Assembly: GCF_003412465.1 (NCBI RefSeq)
Contig: NZ_QTJV01000002.1
Span: 124,001-188,000, forward strand
DNA from: Chitinophaga silvisoli
GTDB taxonomy: Bacteria > Bacteroidota > Bacteroidia > Chitinophagales > Chitinophagaceae
Length of the DNA stretch: 64,000 nucleotides
Direction: 5' to 3'
Positions 34,954 through 43,362 of this stretch are shown piece after piece (within the stretch, counting starts at the first letter, position 1; every line of letters starts with the position of its first letter). The translations under genes were made by a program, and so were the position numbers. The notes beneath the pieces are model-generated. The model was not told where the DNA came from. It saw nothing but the letters and a program-made list of their open reading frames with translations, and made no database searches.

Positions 34954-35718
34954 TTATTTGAATTGGTTGAAAGGTGTTTTTGTATCGTGATAGAAGAGGA
35001 ATGTCCAGTCACCGGCAATGCCACGTTGCTTGAACTGCTCGCGGAGTTCCAGGCCACGCTTACCATCATAGTCATACTTGGCTGCAAAGCGGCGGAGCAT
35101 ATAAGACATCTGAGGGGCTTCATCACCACCGAAGAAGATCTTACCATCTTCATCATCGATCAGGAAGACCTGGTGATAAGGGCAGTGCCCACCGGTTACC
35201 TCGTAAGAGATATAATCGTCGATGGTGCCATTGCCTTCTGTAAAGATAACGTTGTCATAATTCTGGAGCAGGGAGATATACTCAGCATTGTATGATTTAC
35301 CATTGTGTTCCAGTGCATATTGGAATTCCTGCCTGTTCACATAATAGGTAGCGTGAGGAAATGTAAGCTCCCGCTGGCCGGTGATGGGATCAACAGAAGA
35401 AACTCCACCAGAGTGATCATTGTGCAGGTGGCTCATCAGTACTTTGGTGATTTCCATGGGGTTCACGCCATTATCGATGAGGTGTTGGTGTAGTTGCAGT
35501 ACGCCGTCCTTATTGCGAAGACCCAGACCTGTGTCAAAAAGGATGAAGTCCTGATTGGTAATAACGAGAAAAGGTTGGATCTCTACCAGTAATGAACCAC
35601 CAGTTCTCTGCTGCATAGTGTCTACTGATGGATTATAAGGTACGAACTTTTTTGTAGCATCTACAGTGAAAGACCCTTCTGATAATGGAATAATACGTGC
35701 CATAGTTTCTAGTGCCAA
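34954..35718 (-). CDS. MBL-fold metallo-hydrolase
   Basis: A 254-residue metallo-beta-lactamase-fold enzyme with the metal motif HLHNDH (His97, His99, Asp101, His102), FDTGLG upstream and VTGGHCPYHQVFLIDDEDGKIFFGGDEAPQ downstream, giving the third His and the bridging Asp. The fold covers quorum-quenching lactonases, glyoxalases and many others. The start could also be the Met at residue 6. The AraC gene follows directly, suggesting a regulated small-molecule catabolic step. There is no signal peptide. Confidence 0.83.
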   Translation of the reverse strand: MALETMARIIPLSEGSFTVDATKKFVPYNPSVDTMQQRTGGSLLVEIQPFLVITNQDFILFDTGLGLRNKDGVLQLHQHLIDNGVNPMEITKVLMSHLHNDHSGGVSSVDPITGQRELTFPHATYYVNRQEFQYALEHNGKSYNAEYISLLQNYDNVIFTEGNGTIDDYISYEVTGGHCPYHQVFLIDDEDGKIFFGGDEAPQMSYMLRRFAAKYDYDGKRGLELREQFKQRGIAGDWTFLFYHDTKTPFNQFK

Positions 35719-35742
35719 AGTGAGGATGCAAAGGTACGAAAT

Positions 35743-35785
35743 AAAAAAAGAACGCTCCTGCCTCAGGCGGGAGCGTTCTTTTTTT
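35743..35785. terminator. Terminator of the rod-shape operon
   Basis: A perfect stem of at least 14 bp (AAAAAAGAACGCTCC / GGAGCGTTCTTTTTT) with inner GCC / GGC, 21 nt past the rodA stop on the minus strand. Confidence 0.9.
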
Positions 35786-35805
35786 AGAGCGGCCTGCGGC
35801 CGGTC

Positions 35806-37098
35806 TTATCTCAGTACCATCTGCCTGTCGGCATCCAGTCTCAGCATTATAAAGATCAACATCGTAAACGTCATCAGGGAGGAACCACCATAACTCACCA
35901 GGGGCAGTGGAATACCAATTACCGGTGCCAGACCTATCGTCATCGATATATTGATGGCCATGTGGAAGAAGATGATGCTGGCCACCCCATAAGCATACAC
36001 CCTGCTAAACGTCGATCGCTGTCGCTCCGCGACAAAAATAATCCGTAAGAGCAGGGCGACGTATAAGCCTATAAATATCAGTGAGCCCAGGAAGCCAAAG
36101 TCTTCCCCCACGGTACAGAAGATGAAGTCAGTACTTTGTTCCGGTACGAAATCATATCTCGTCTGGGTTCCTTTCAGGTATCCTTTTCCGATCACACCAC
36201 CGGAACCGATGGCGATCATACTCTGTCTTGTATTGTAAGTAGCTTTCGGGTCGTTCTCTTTACCCAGCATTACGTTGATACGCTTTACCTGGTAATCTTT
36301 CAGCACCTTGGTAAATGCAAAGGGCACGATGAACATGACGAATACCGAGCAGAATGCATAGACACCCAGGATCAGCGCCAGTTTGGAACGATGTCTTCTG
36401 ATATCACGGCGCATGAAATAAATGACCAGTGCTGTAATACCTGTGAAGATGTAAAAGAGAATATTCTTATCCACCAATAATGCTGACAATACCAGCACGA
36501 TTCCCGAGAATGCAATCACCAGGAGTACTGCCGGCAAACCTTCCCTGTACATGACCAGGAAGAAAGAGAAGTACACGAGTGCCAGACCCGTTTCATCCTG
36601 CAGGATGATGATGGCGCAGGGAATCAAAGCCAGGGCAGCTGCAATTAACCGCGACCTTAGTTTGGTAAAATCTGTTTCCAATGAAGACAGATACTTGGCC
36701 AGTGCCAGGTTGGTACATAGCTTGGTCAGCTCTGCAGGCTGGAACTGGAAGCCACCTATCACTAACCAGGAATGCGATCCTTTTACGTCTTTACCAATGG
36801 CTATTACCAACAGCAATAAGAGTATACCGCCTGCATACAGCAGGTTTGCCGTGGCAGTAAAGAACTTACTATCCGTGAGCCAGATGATGGTCGCCAGGAT
36901 AGCGGATACACCCAGCCACATGATCTGACGGGAATAGTTCTTATTCAGGTGAATGATATCGTTCCATATATTATCGCCCTCTCTGTACTCAGCAGCAAAG
37001 ATCGATAACAGGCCAACGAACACCAATGCCAGGTAGAGACCCATGATAGGCCAGTCAATACCTTCTGTAAGCTTTAATTGCTGCCGGCGGTTCATCAT
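35806..37098 (-). CDS. rodA: Rod-shape SEDS glycosyltransferase RodA
   Basis: A 430-residue polytopic SEDS-family protein, the peptidoglycan glycosyltransferase of the elongation machinery, working with PBP2. About ten helices are visible, with the conserved GVIGKGYLKGTQTRYDFVPEQSTDFIFCTVGEDFGFLGS loop and the C-terminal PVIGIPLPLVSYGGSSLMTFTMLIF. It carries the larger cytoplasmic/periplasmic insert seen in Bacteroidota members. Its start codon overlaps the stop of the PBP2 gene by one nucleotide, so the two are translationally coupled. Confidence 0.95.
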   Translation of the reverse strand: MMNRRQQLKLTEGIDWPIMGLYLALVFVGLLSIFAAEYREGDNIWNDIIHLNKNYSRQIMWLGVSAILATIIWLTDSKFFTATANLLYAGGILLLLLVIAIGKDVKGSHSWLVIGGFQFQPAELTKLCTNLALAKYLSSLETDFTKLRSRLIAAALALIPCAIIILQDETGLALVYFSFFLVMYREGLPAVLLVIAFSGIVLVLSALLVDKNILFYIFTGITALVIYFMRRDIRRHRSKLALILGVYAFCSVFVMFIVPFAFTKVLKDYQVKRINVMLGKENDPKATYNTRQSMIAIGSGGVIGKGYLKGTQTRYDFVPEQSTDFIFCTVGEDFGFLGSLIFIGLYVALLLRIIFVAERQRSTFSRVYAYGVASIIFFHMAINISMTIGLAPVIGIPLPLVSYGGSSLMTFTMLIFIMLRLDADRQMVLR

Positions 37099-39056
37099 TA
37101 GTTATTCGGGAAATAGAGTTTAAGTATTTGTTCTGTCGTCATTTTAGCTGAAGCTCCGTTCAGGGAATCCAGCTTGGATTTTTCTCTTACCACAGGGTCA
37201 ATGGTCACATCGTTCAGTGTCTTCATCATCTGTGGTTTGCGTTTCAATGATATGGTATCATTCAGGTATTTCTCAATCATTAAGCTGGCGATAGGGGCAG
37301 CGTAAGTGGCCCCGAAACCTGCATTCTCCACGATCACGGCAATGGCAATCTTAGGATTGTCTCTAGGTGCAAATGCTACGAATACGGAGTGGTTTTTCAG
37401 TTTGGTGAGCTTACCGTTTACAATGGCATTGTTTTCCGCAGTACCTGTTTTACCACACACGATGATGTTGTCGATACGGGCAATCATACCAGTACCTTTC
37501 TCCACCACATCCTCCATACCATATATTACTGAACGATAAGAAGTATCTGATACGTGGGCTACCACGTGTTTTTCCTTGTATTTATCCAGCAGGTGTGTAT
37601 TATCATTGTCTATGCTGCTCACGAAGTGAGGTACATAGTAGGACCCGTGGTTGGCGATGATACACATCGCATTTGCCATCTGTAATGGTGTGGCTACCAC
37701 CTGGCCCTGGCCCATACCTACATACAGCTCTGAACAGGAGTTCCACTGACCGCGATAGAGTTTATTCATACCAGCGGTATCGATGGCTTTACCACCTGAT
37801 TCACTTGGAATATCAATACCCAGTCTGTGTCCCAGGCCGAAGGAGGAGATATAGTCATGCCATTTCTGGTGTCCTTTTTTCACACCGCCCCACTTAGGCG
37901 CGTCTACCTCCAGCCTGTAAAGGTGTACGAAGTAGGCGTTGCAGGAGTTGGCGATGGCCAGTCGCAGGTTGGCTGCGTGCCCAGCATTGTGGTGGGTACA
38001 GGCTATCGGGCGGCCGCAGTACGTATATGCACCGAAGCATGGGAAACCATAGCTGGGAGTAATTACGCCTTCATCCAGTGCGATCAGTGCTGTCAGCGGT
38101 TTCATAGAAGATCCCGGTGGGTATCCAGCCTGGATAGCACGGTTAAAGAGTGGTTTGGTTGTATCAGTAAAGAGGCGGCTAAAGTTGCGTGCTCTGAAAG
38201 AACCTGTCAGCAGGTTCGGGTCGAAGGTAGGTGCACTTACCATAGAGAGGATACCACCTGTCTGAGGGTCGATGGCAACTACGCTACCGATTTTGTTACG
38301 CATGAGGTGCTCGCCGAGTACCTGCAGGTCAACGTCGAGAGAGAGGCGGAGGTTCTTACCGGCGATGGCGGCGGTATCGAATTCCCCGTGTTCGTAAGGG
38401 CCCTGGGGGCGGTTCAGGTTATCTTTTACGAGGTATTGAATACCACGTTGTCCCATCAGCACTTCTTCGTAGGTTCTTTCCAGGCCGGTCATACCCAGGT
38501 AATCACCCTGGTTATAGTCGGCATACTGCGGGCGTTGCATCATCTGGGGGGAGATCTCACCGATATATCCTAAGATATTTGCTGCGGCAGCGAAGGGATA
38601 AGAACGGATTTGTCTGGGTACCAGTTCAAATCCGGGCTGGAACATATACATGCTTTCCTGCAGTTTTCCGAAGGCTTCGGGGGATAGCAGGGGAGCGAAT
38701 ACGGATACACGGCGGCTACCATTTTTGAGGATGGAGGCGGTGATACGTTTTCTGAATTCTTCTTTGGTGATATTCAGGATCTGGCACATGTAGGCCGTAT
38801 CGATGTTTTTGACATTGATAGGGGTCACGACCAGGTCGTACATAATATCGTTGCTGAGGATACTACGACCTTTGCGGTCGAAGATGATACCCCGGCTGGG
38901 GTAAACTACTTTGCGGAGTACCGCATTGGCATCTGCCAGCTTAGAGTATTTTTTTTCGACAACTTGTAAAAAGAAAAGCCTTGTCATGATCAATACGACC
39001 ATGCCAAGGAATATAAATTGTATGACCCGTTTTCTGGGTTGATTATAGACAGACAT
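37098..39056 (-). CDS. mrdA: Penicillin-binding protein 2, elongation transpeptidase
   Basis: A 652-residue class B PBP anchored by one N-terminal helix (about 11-30), with a dimerisation domain (FDRKGRSILSNDIMYDLVV, 59-77) and a transpeptidase domain with SSMK (Ser316 to Lys319), the SxN motif in LAIANSCNAYF, and KTGTAEN. It cross-links side-wall peptidoglycan with RodA. The C-terminal tail (KLDSLNGASAKMTTEQILKLYFPNN) is a short extension. It lies within the mreBCD operon order seen in most rod-shaped bacteria. Confidence 0.95.
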   Translation of the reverse strand: MSVYNQPRKRVIQFIFLGMVVLIMTRLFFLQVVEKKYSKLADANAVLRKVVYPSRGIIFDRKGRSILSNDIMYDLVVTPINVKNIDTAYMCQILNITKEEFRKRITASILKNGSRRVSVFAPLLSPEAFGKLQESMYMFQPGFELVPRQIRSYPFAAAANILGYIGEISPQMMQRPQYADYNQGDYLGMTGLERTYEEVLMGQRGIQYLVKDNLNRPQGPYEHGEFDTAAIAGKNLRLSLDVDLQVLGEHLMRNKIGSVVAIDPQTGGILSMVSAPTFDPNLLTGSFRARNFSRLFTDTTKPLFNRAIQAGYPPGSSMKPLTALIALDEGVITPSYGFPCFGAYTYCGRPIACTHHNAGHAANLRLAIANSCNAYFVHLYRLEVDAPKWGGVKKGHQKWHDYISSFGLGHRLGIDIPSESGGKAIDTAGMNKLYRGQWNSCSELYVGMGQGQVVATPLQMANAMCIIANHGSYYVPHFVSSIDNDNTHLLDKYKEKHVVAHVSDTSYRSVIYGMEDVVEKGTGMIARIDNIIVCGKTGTAENNAIVNGKLTKLKNHSVFVAFAPRDNPKIAIAVIVENAGFGATYAAPIASLMIEKYLNDTISLKRKPQMMKTLNDVTIDPVVREKSKLDSLNGASAKMTTEQILKLYFPNN

Positions 39057-39113
39057 TTCCCCGGAGATGCATTATTAAAAAAAGTATCCTTCTTTATAAA
39101 GATACTATACATT

Positions 39114-39623
39114 TTACTTCCTCGAAAAGAACAACAGCTCATACAGCACGATCAGGAAAATGCTCGCGGCGGTAGAGAAGATGATCTTTAACAGCAGATA
39201 CAAAAAGCTGCCTACATTGAACACCTCCAGCGAAAAGAAGACCAGATTGTGAAGGAATACCAGAATAGCAGCATAGATCAGAAACTGGGATACGCCCATA
39301 CTAGTCATAGAAGGGGTCTTCTGTGTAGTTTCAAAACCACCCTGTGGTGAAAGGATGTTAATAATAAAAGGTCGCAGGTAAGCAATGAATACGCAGGCAG
39401 CGGCGTGCATACCCATGGTATTCATAAACATGTCGTGAGTAAGGCCCATGAGCAGTGCCAGCAGCATGAGTGCCGGGCGGGGCAGGTTAAAGGGCAGCAG
39501 CAACACGAAAAGCATGTAGATGTTGAAGCTAACCGATTGATGCAGCAATATCTTGTTTAAAACAAAAACCTGCAACAACAGCAAAAGCACAAAACGGATT
39601 ATATTTCTTAACAGTATGCTCAT
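39114..39623 (-). CDS. mreD: Rod-shape-determining membrane protein MreD
   Basis: A 169-residue protein with about five membrane helices, assigned from MreD-type features (NIYMLFVLLLPFNLPRPALMLLALLMGLTHDMFMNTMGMHAAACVFIAYLRPFIINIL) and from its place between mreC and the PBP2 gene. It links the cytoplasmic MreB filament to the periplasmic MreC/PBP2 complex. Its start overlaps the mreC stop by 4 nt. Confidence 0.9.
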   Translation of the reverse strand: MSILLRNIIRFVLLLLLQVFVLNKILLHQSVSFNIYMLFVLLLPFNLPRPALMLLALLMGLTHDMFMNTMGMHAAACVFIAYLRPFIINILSPQGGFETTQKTPSMTSMGVSQFLIYAAILVFLHNLVFFSLEVFNVGSFLYLLLKIIFSTAASIFLIVLYELLFFSRK

Positions 39624-40510
39624 TGTTTGATCAGCTTGTAAGTTGAATCCTCCAAAGATTTTTGTTCATCCTGCAAGAGGTTGTCAATTACATACACATA
39701 TTGCAGGTTGTAGAAGTTAGTAGCCAGGCGGATCCTGATGTTAAAGGAGGTGCTGGCTTTGTCTACCTCTTCGGTTGATTCTACGTAACCGATCGGGATA
39801 TTTTCAGGGAAGAAGGCGGAGTAACCGCTGGTGACTACGGTATCCCCTTTTACGAGGTGTACGCTTTTAGGCACGTCTTCCATGGTGGCATAGCCGGCTT
39901 CACCGCCGTGCCAGCGAACCATGCCCATTTCCTTGCTATGGCTAAGGCGGGCGCTGGTACCGAAGTTACGACCTTTGGAGAGGAGGGAGAGCACTACTGC
40001 GTAATGTTCATTTACGCTGCGTACGATACCTACAACACCGCTTGGGCCGACAACGCCCATATTTGGACGAATGCCATCGGCACTACCACGGTGAATGGTG
40101 ATATAGTTAATCGGATTTGTAACGGAGTTGTTGACAACCTTGGCGGCTTTGTAAAGGTAGCGGCGTACAGAAGTGCTGATCACCTTGCGGGCGGTATCAG
40201 TACTATACTGGCGCATCGTATCATTTTTTACAATATTGTCGAGGATAACAGTGTCGAAACTTGTGCGCAGCATATTGTGCAGGCGGGCATTCTCTTTTAC
40301 CAGACTGTCATTTGTAGCTTTCAGGTGAAAGTAGTATTCTACGTTGTTGTAACGTTCGTATAACCTGGCGCTAATGTTATTGGCGGAATTGAGGTAAGCT
40401 GTTTTCTGAAAATCGTTGTTCTGGAAGACCAGCACTAAACAGATCACTTCCAGCAGCAAGAACAGAAAAAAATTAAAGTAGCGCCTTAAGAAAATGATGA
40501 GATTACGCAC
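39620..40510 (-). CDS. mreC: Rod-shape-determining protein MreC
   Basis: A 296-residue protein with an N-terminal membrane helix (about 11-29), a coiled-coil segment (about 55-80) and the periplasmic beta domain with YITIHRGSADGIRPNMGVVGPSGVVGIVRSVNEHYAVVLSLLSKG and KGDTVVTSGYSAFFPENIPIGYVESTEEV. It scaffolds PBP2 activation in the elongasome. The length is in the usual range. It is second in the mreBCD-mrdA-rodA operon. Confidence 0.94.
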   Translation of the reverse strand: MRNLIIFLRRYFNFFLFLLLEVICLVLVFQNNDFQKTAYLNSANNISARLYERYNNVEYYFHLKATNDSLVKENARLHNMLRTSFDTVILDNIVKNDTMRQYSTDTARKVISTSVRRYLYKAAKVVNNSVTNPINYITIHRGSADGIRPNMGVVGPSGVVGIVRSVNEHYAVVLSLLSKGRNFGTSARLSHSKEMGMVRWHGGEAGYATMEDVPKSVHLVKGDTVVTSGYSAFFPENIPIGYVESTEEVDKASTSFNIRIRLATNFYNLQYVYVIDNLLQDEQKSLEDSTYKLIKQ

Positions 40511-40586
40511 AGGATTTTATTTCTATAAAGAAGCCTGCAAAGCGCTGAGTTGTTGATTCACTTTCTGCCTTGCAGGCCTCTCTGTT

Positions 40587-41609
40587 TTATTGCATTAGGA
40601 ACGGATACTTACCTACGTGTTTCAGTGCGATACCGGTACCTCTTACTACGGCGCGCAGTGGATCATCTGCCACGTGTACAGGCAATTTGATCTTCTGGGT
40701 CAGACGTTTGTCCAGACCGCGTAACAGGGCACCACCACCGGTCAGGTATAAACCTCTGCGGTAGATATCGGCAGCCAGTTCAGGAGGAGTTGTTTCCAGT
40801 GCTTTGAGGATGGCTTCTTCGATCTTGAAGATGGATTTGTCCAGTGCTTCGGCTACTTCCTGGTAAGATACCATGATTTGTTTAGGAATACCGGTTACGA
40901 GGTCACGTCCATTTACCGCTACATCATCTGGTGGATTGTCCAGTTCTTTCAGTGCAGAACCGATCTGGATCTTGATCTGCTCAGCAGTTCTTTCACCGAT
41001 CAGCAGGCTATGATAGCGGCGCAGGGCTTCCATGATATCGGCAGTGAATTCGTCACCGGCGATACGGATACTCTGGTCGCACACAATACCAGCGAGGGCG
41101 ATCACGCTAATACCGGTGGTACCACCTCCGATATCGATGATCATGTTACCTACCGGCTCTTCTACGTCAATACCGATACCCAGCGCAGCGGCCATCGGTT
41201 CATGTATTAAGAACACTTCCTTAGCGCCTGCCTGTTCAGCAGAGTCGCGTACGGCGCGTTTTTCTACTTCTGTAATGCTGGATGGAATACAGATTACCAT
41301 ACGCCAGCTAGGAGAGAACAAAGGTTTCTTTGGATACACCAGTTTGATCATTTCACGAAGCATACCTTCTGCTGCGTTAAAGTCCGCGATCACACCATCT
41401 TTCAAGGGACGAATGGTACGGAGGTACTCATGCGTCTTCTCGTGCATCATCATGGCTTTTTTACCAACAGCCACGATTTTTCCGCTAGCGCGTTCTATAG
41501 CAACAATGGAAGGTTCATCCACCACCACCTGGTCATTGTGAATGATCAGCGTATTAGCTGTACCTAAGTCAATCGCTATTTCCTGAGTTAAAAAATTAAA
41601 GAACCCCAT
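40587..41609 (-). CDS. mreB: Rod-shape-determining actin homologue MreB
   Basis: A 340-residue cytoplasmic actin-fold ATPase forming membrane-bound filaments that position wall synthesis. Phosphate-binding motifs are LGTANTLI, IDIGGGTTGISVIAL and LTGGGALLRGLDKRLTQ; the N-terminal FFNFLTQEIAIDLGT provides the membrane-binding amphipathic start. It is the first gene of the rod-shape operon; its upstream region holds a perfect inverted repeat at 41664-41683. The window shows no stop or terminator between mreB and mreC, so one transcript is likely. Confidence 0.95.
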   Translation of the reverse strand: MGFFNFLTQEIAIDLGTANTLIIHNDQVVVDEPSIVAIERASGKIVAVGKKAMMMHEKTHEYLRTIRPLKDGVIADFNAAEGMLREMIKLVYPKKPLFSPSWRMVICIPSSITEVEKRAVRDSAEQAGAKEVFLIHEPMAAALGIGIDVEEPVGNMIIDIGGGTTGISVIALAGIVCDQSIRIAGDEFTADIMEALRRYHSLLIGERTAEQIKIQIGSALKELDNPPDDVAVNGRDLVTGIPKQIMVSYQEVAEALDKSIFKIEEAILKALETTPPELAADIYRRGLYLTGGGALLRGLDKRLTQKIKLPVHVADDPLRAVVRGTGIALKHVGKYPFLMQ

Positions 41610-41909
41610 TGCTTAATATGGTCAAAATATTATTGTGTGCAAAAATGAATAATTCCAACGAATATACAATCTTAAAATTGTATGTTTTCTCAATAATACA
41701 ACTATAATATTAAAAAATGTTATTTATTGTATTTGATGAGCCGGTTAGTAGTTGTAACAGTTAAAAACAACTTGTTTGCCGGTATAGTAATGACTCTCGA
41801 AAACGCTTAAACGATCCCTCGTTTGTTAGTATGGTATTGCTCTCTATGAATGAATGAGTTATGCGACAGTAGCGGTGCCTGCATAGCCACAGGCCACCTC
41901 CTGCTGGGC
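41610..41909. other. AT-rich gene-free stretch between mreB and purD
   Basis: 300 nt upstream of mreB and downstream of purD (both minus strand). It holds the inverted repeat at 41664-41683 and a weak GCCTG-CAGGC hairpin near 41871. No strong terminator for purD or clear reading frame is seen. Confidence 0.45.
41664..41683. repeat. Inverted repeat ATACAAT-6 nt-ATTGTAT upstream of mreB
   Basis: A perfect 7-bp inverted repeat 55 nt ahead of the mreB start codon; a possible operator. The spacer is AT-rich and there is no T run, so it is not a terminator. Confidence 0.5.
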
Positions 41910-43187
41910 TTACACGAACTCGAATCCAATATCCCTCCTGTAATATTTGCCTTCAAAATCAATAGATTCTGCGGTTTGCCGGCTATGCGACAACGCAATA
42001 CCCAGATCAGAAGCCAGTGAAGTGATGGTGAGTACCCGGCCCCCATTGGTGAGGATCTCACCACCGGATGCCTTTGTACCTGCCTGGAATACCAGCTGAT
42101 CCTGCGTAGGGGCAGGAATATTGGTAATGACCTTACCCTTCTCATATGCTTCCGGATACCCCCCGGCTACCAGCATTACTGTGGTGGCTACGCGGCTATC
42201 CTCGTAAATTTTTTGTGCAGACAGTTTACCGTCTATCACTGACTGAAACAGCTCCAGCAGGTCATTTTGCAGGCGTGGCATCACCACCTCAGTTTCAGGA
42301 TCTCCCATACGACAGTTGTATTCTATCACAAATGGAGCACCATCTACGTTGATCAATCCAAAGAAAATAAAGCCGTTGTAAACTATATTCTCTTTGGCCA
42401 ACCCGTCTACCGTAGGTTTGACAACCTGTTCGATCACCTGATCCATGAATACTTTGTCAGCAAATGGAACAGGGGATACAGCTCCCATACCACCGGTATT
42501 CAGGCCGGTATCGCCTTCGCCAATACGTTTATAGTCTTTCGCGGAAGGCAGCAGCTGGTAGCTTTTGCCATCCGTGAGCACAAATACAGATAATTCTATG
42601 CCAGAAAGGAATTGTTCCACGACAACTTTTTTGCTGGCATCACCAAACTTCGCCTCGCGGATCATCTGGGTGAACTCAGTCACCGCAGCTTCGCGGTCTT
42701 CCAGGATCACTACACCCTTACCGGCAGCCAGGCCATCGGCCTTGAGTACGATTGGTGTGGTGTGCTGACGCAGGTAAGCTACCCCTTCTTCATAGGTACT
42801 TTCGTCAAACTCCCTGTAGGCGGCAGTTGGAATATTGTGACGGCTCATGAACTGCTTCGCAAATGCCTTGCTGCCCTCCAGTTGAGCGGCATATGCAGAA
42901 GGCCCCATAACAGGGATGTGTTTCAGCGCTTCGTCCTGCTGGAAGAAATCGTAGATCCCTTTTACCAGTGGTTCCTCAGAACCAGGTACTACCAGGGTAA
43001 TGGCGTTTTCAAGACAAAAAGCCTTTATCTTTTCAAAGTCGGACACCGCGATGTCTACATTCTGTCCATGTTGGGCAGTACCGGCATTCCCGGGGGCGAT
43101 GAACAACTGCTCGCATAAAGTGCTTTGAGTCATTTTCCAGGCCAGGGCGTGTTCCCGGCCACCACTTCCTAATAGTAAAATCTTCAT
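41910..43187 (-). CDS. purD: Phosphoribosylamine-glycine ligase
   Basis: A 425-residue ATP-grasp enzyme of purine synthesis, joining phosphoribosylamine and glycine to form GAR. Motifs are LLLGSGGREHALAWK (N-domain), the ATP-grasp VLKADGLAAGKGVVI loop, GGMGAVSPVPF, IVYNGFIFFGLI and FVIEYNCRMGDPETEVVMPRL with the metal-binding Glu/Asn. Length and order are standard. It is divergent from the POT transporter gene. Confidence 0.96.
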   Translation of the reverse strand: MKILLLGSGGREHALAWKMTQSTLCEQLFIAPGNAGTAQHGQNVDIAVSDFEKIKAFCLENAITLVVPGSEEPLVKGIYDFFQQDEALKHIPVMGPSAYAAQLEGSKAFAKQFMSRHNIPTAAYREFDESTYEEGVAYLRQHTTPIVLKADGLAAGKGVVILEDREAAVTEFTQMIREAKFGDASKKVVVEQFLSGIELSVFVLTDGKSYQLLPSAKDYKRIGEGDTGLNTGGMGAVSPVPFADKVFMDQVIEQVVKPTVDGLAKENIVYNGFIFFGLINVDGAPFVIEYNCRMGDPETEVVMPRLQNDLLELFQSVIDGKLSAQKIYEDSRVATTVMLVAGGYPEAYEKGKVITNIPAPTQDQLVFQAGTKASGGEILTNGGRVLTITSLASDLGIALSHSRQTAESIDFEGKYYRRDIGFEFV

Positions 43188-43362
43188 ATTGTATGTTCAG
43201 TGTGTAATTTGAGCGAATTCAGCCATTTCTGCCCCGTTCTTCCAAATTTTTTGCAAAGAAAGGCCAAAATTTAACCAAAAACACCATTTTTCTAGATAAA
43301 AAGCCTAATTTATTTATCTTGCCGCATTCATAGGACTTACTTATCAACAAAACTGACCAATT

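Noticed and set aside
37827..38573. Plus-strand open frame of 248 codons opposite the PBP2 gene
   Set aside because: PBP2 motifs are continuous on the minus strand; the other frame is Cys/Val-rich shadow sequence without a start context.
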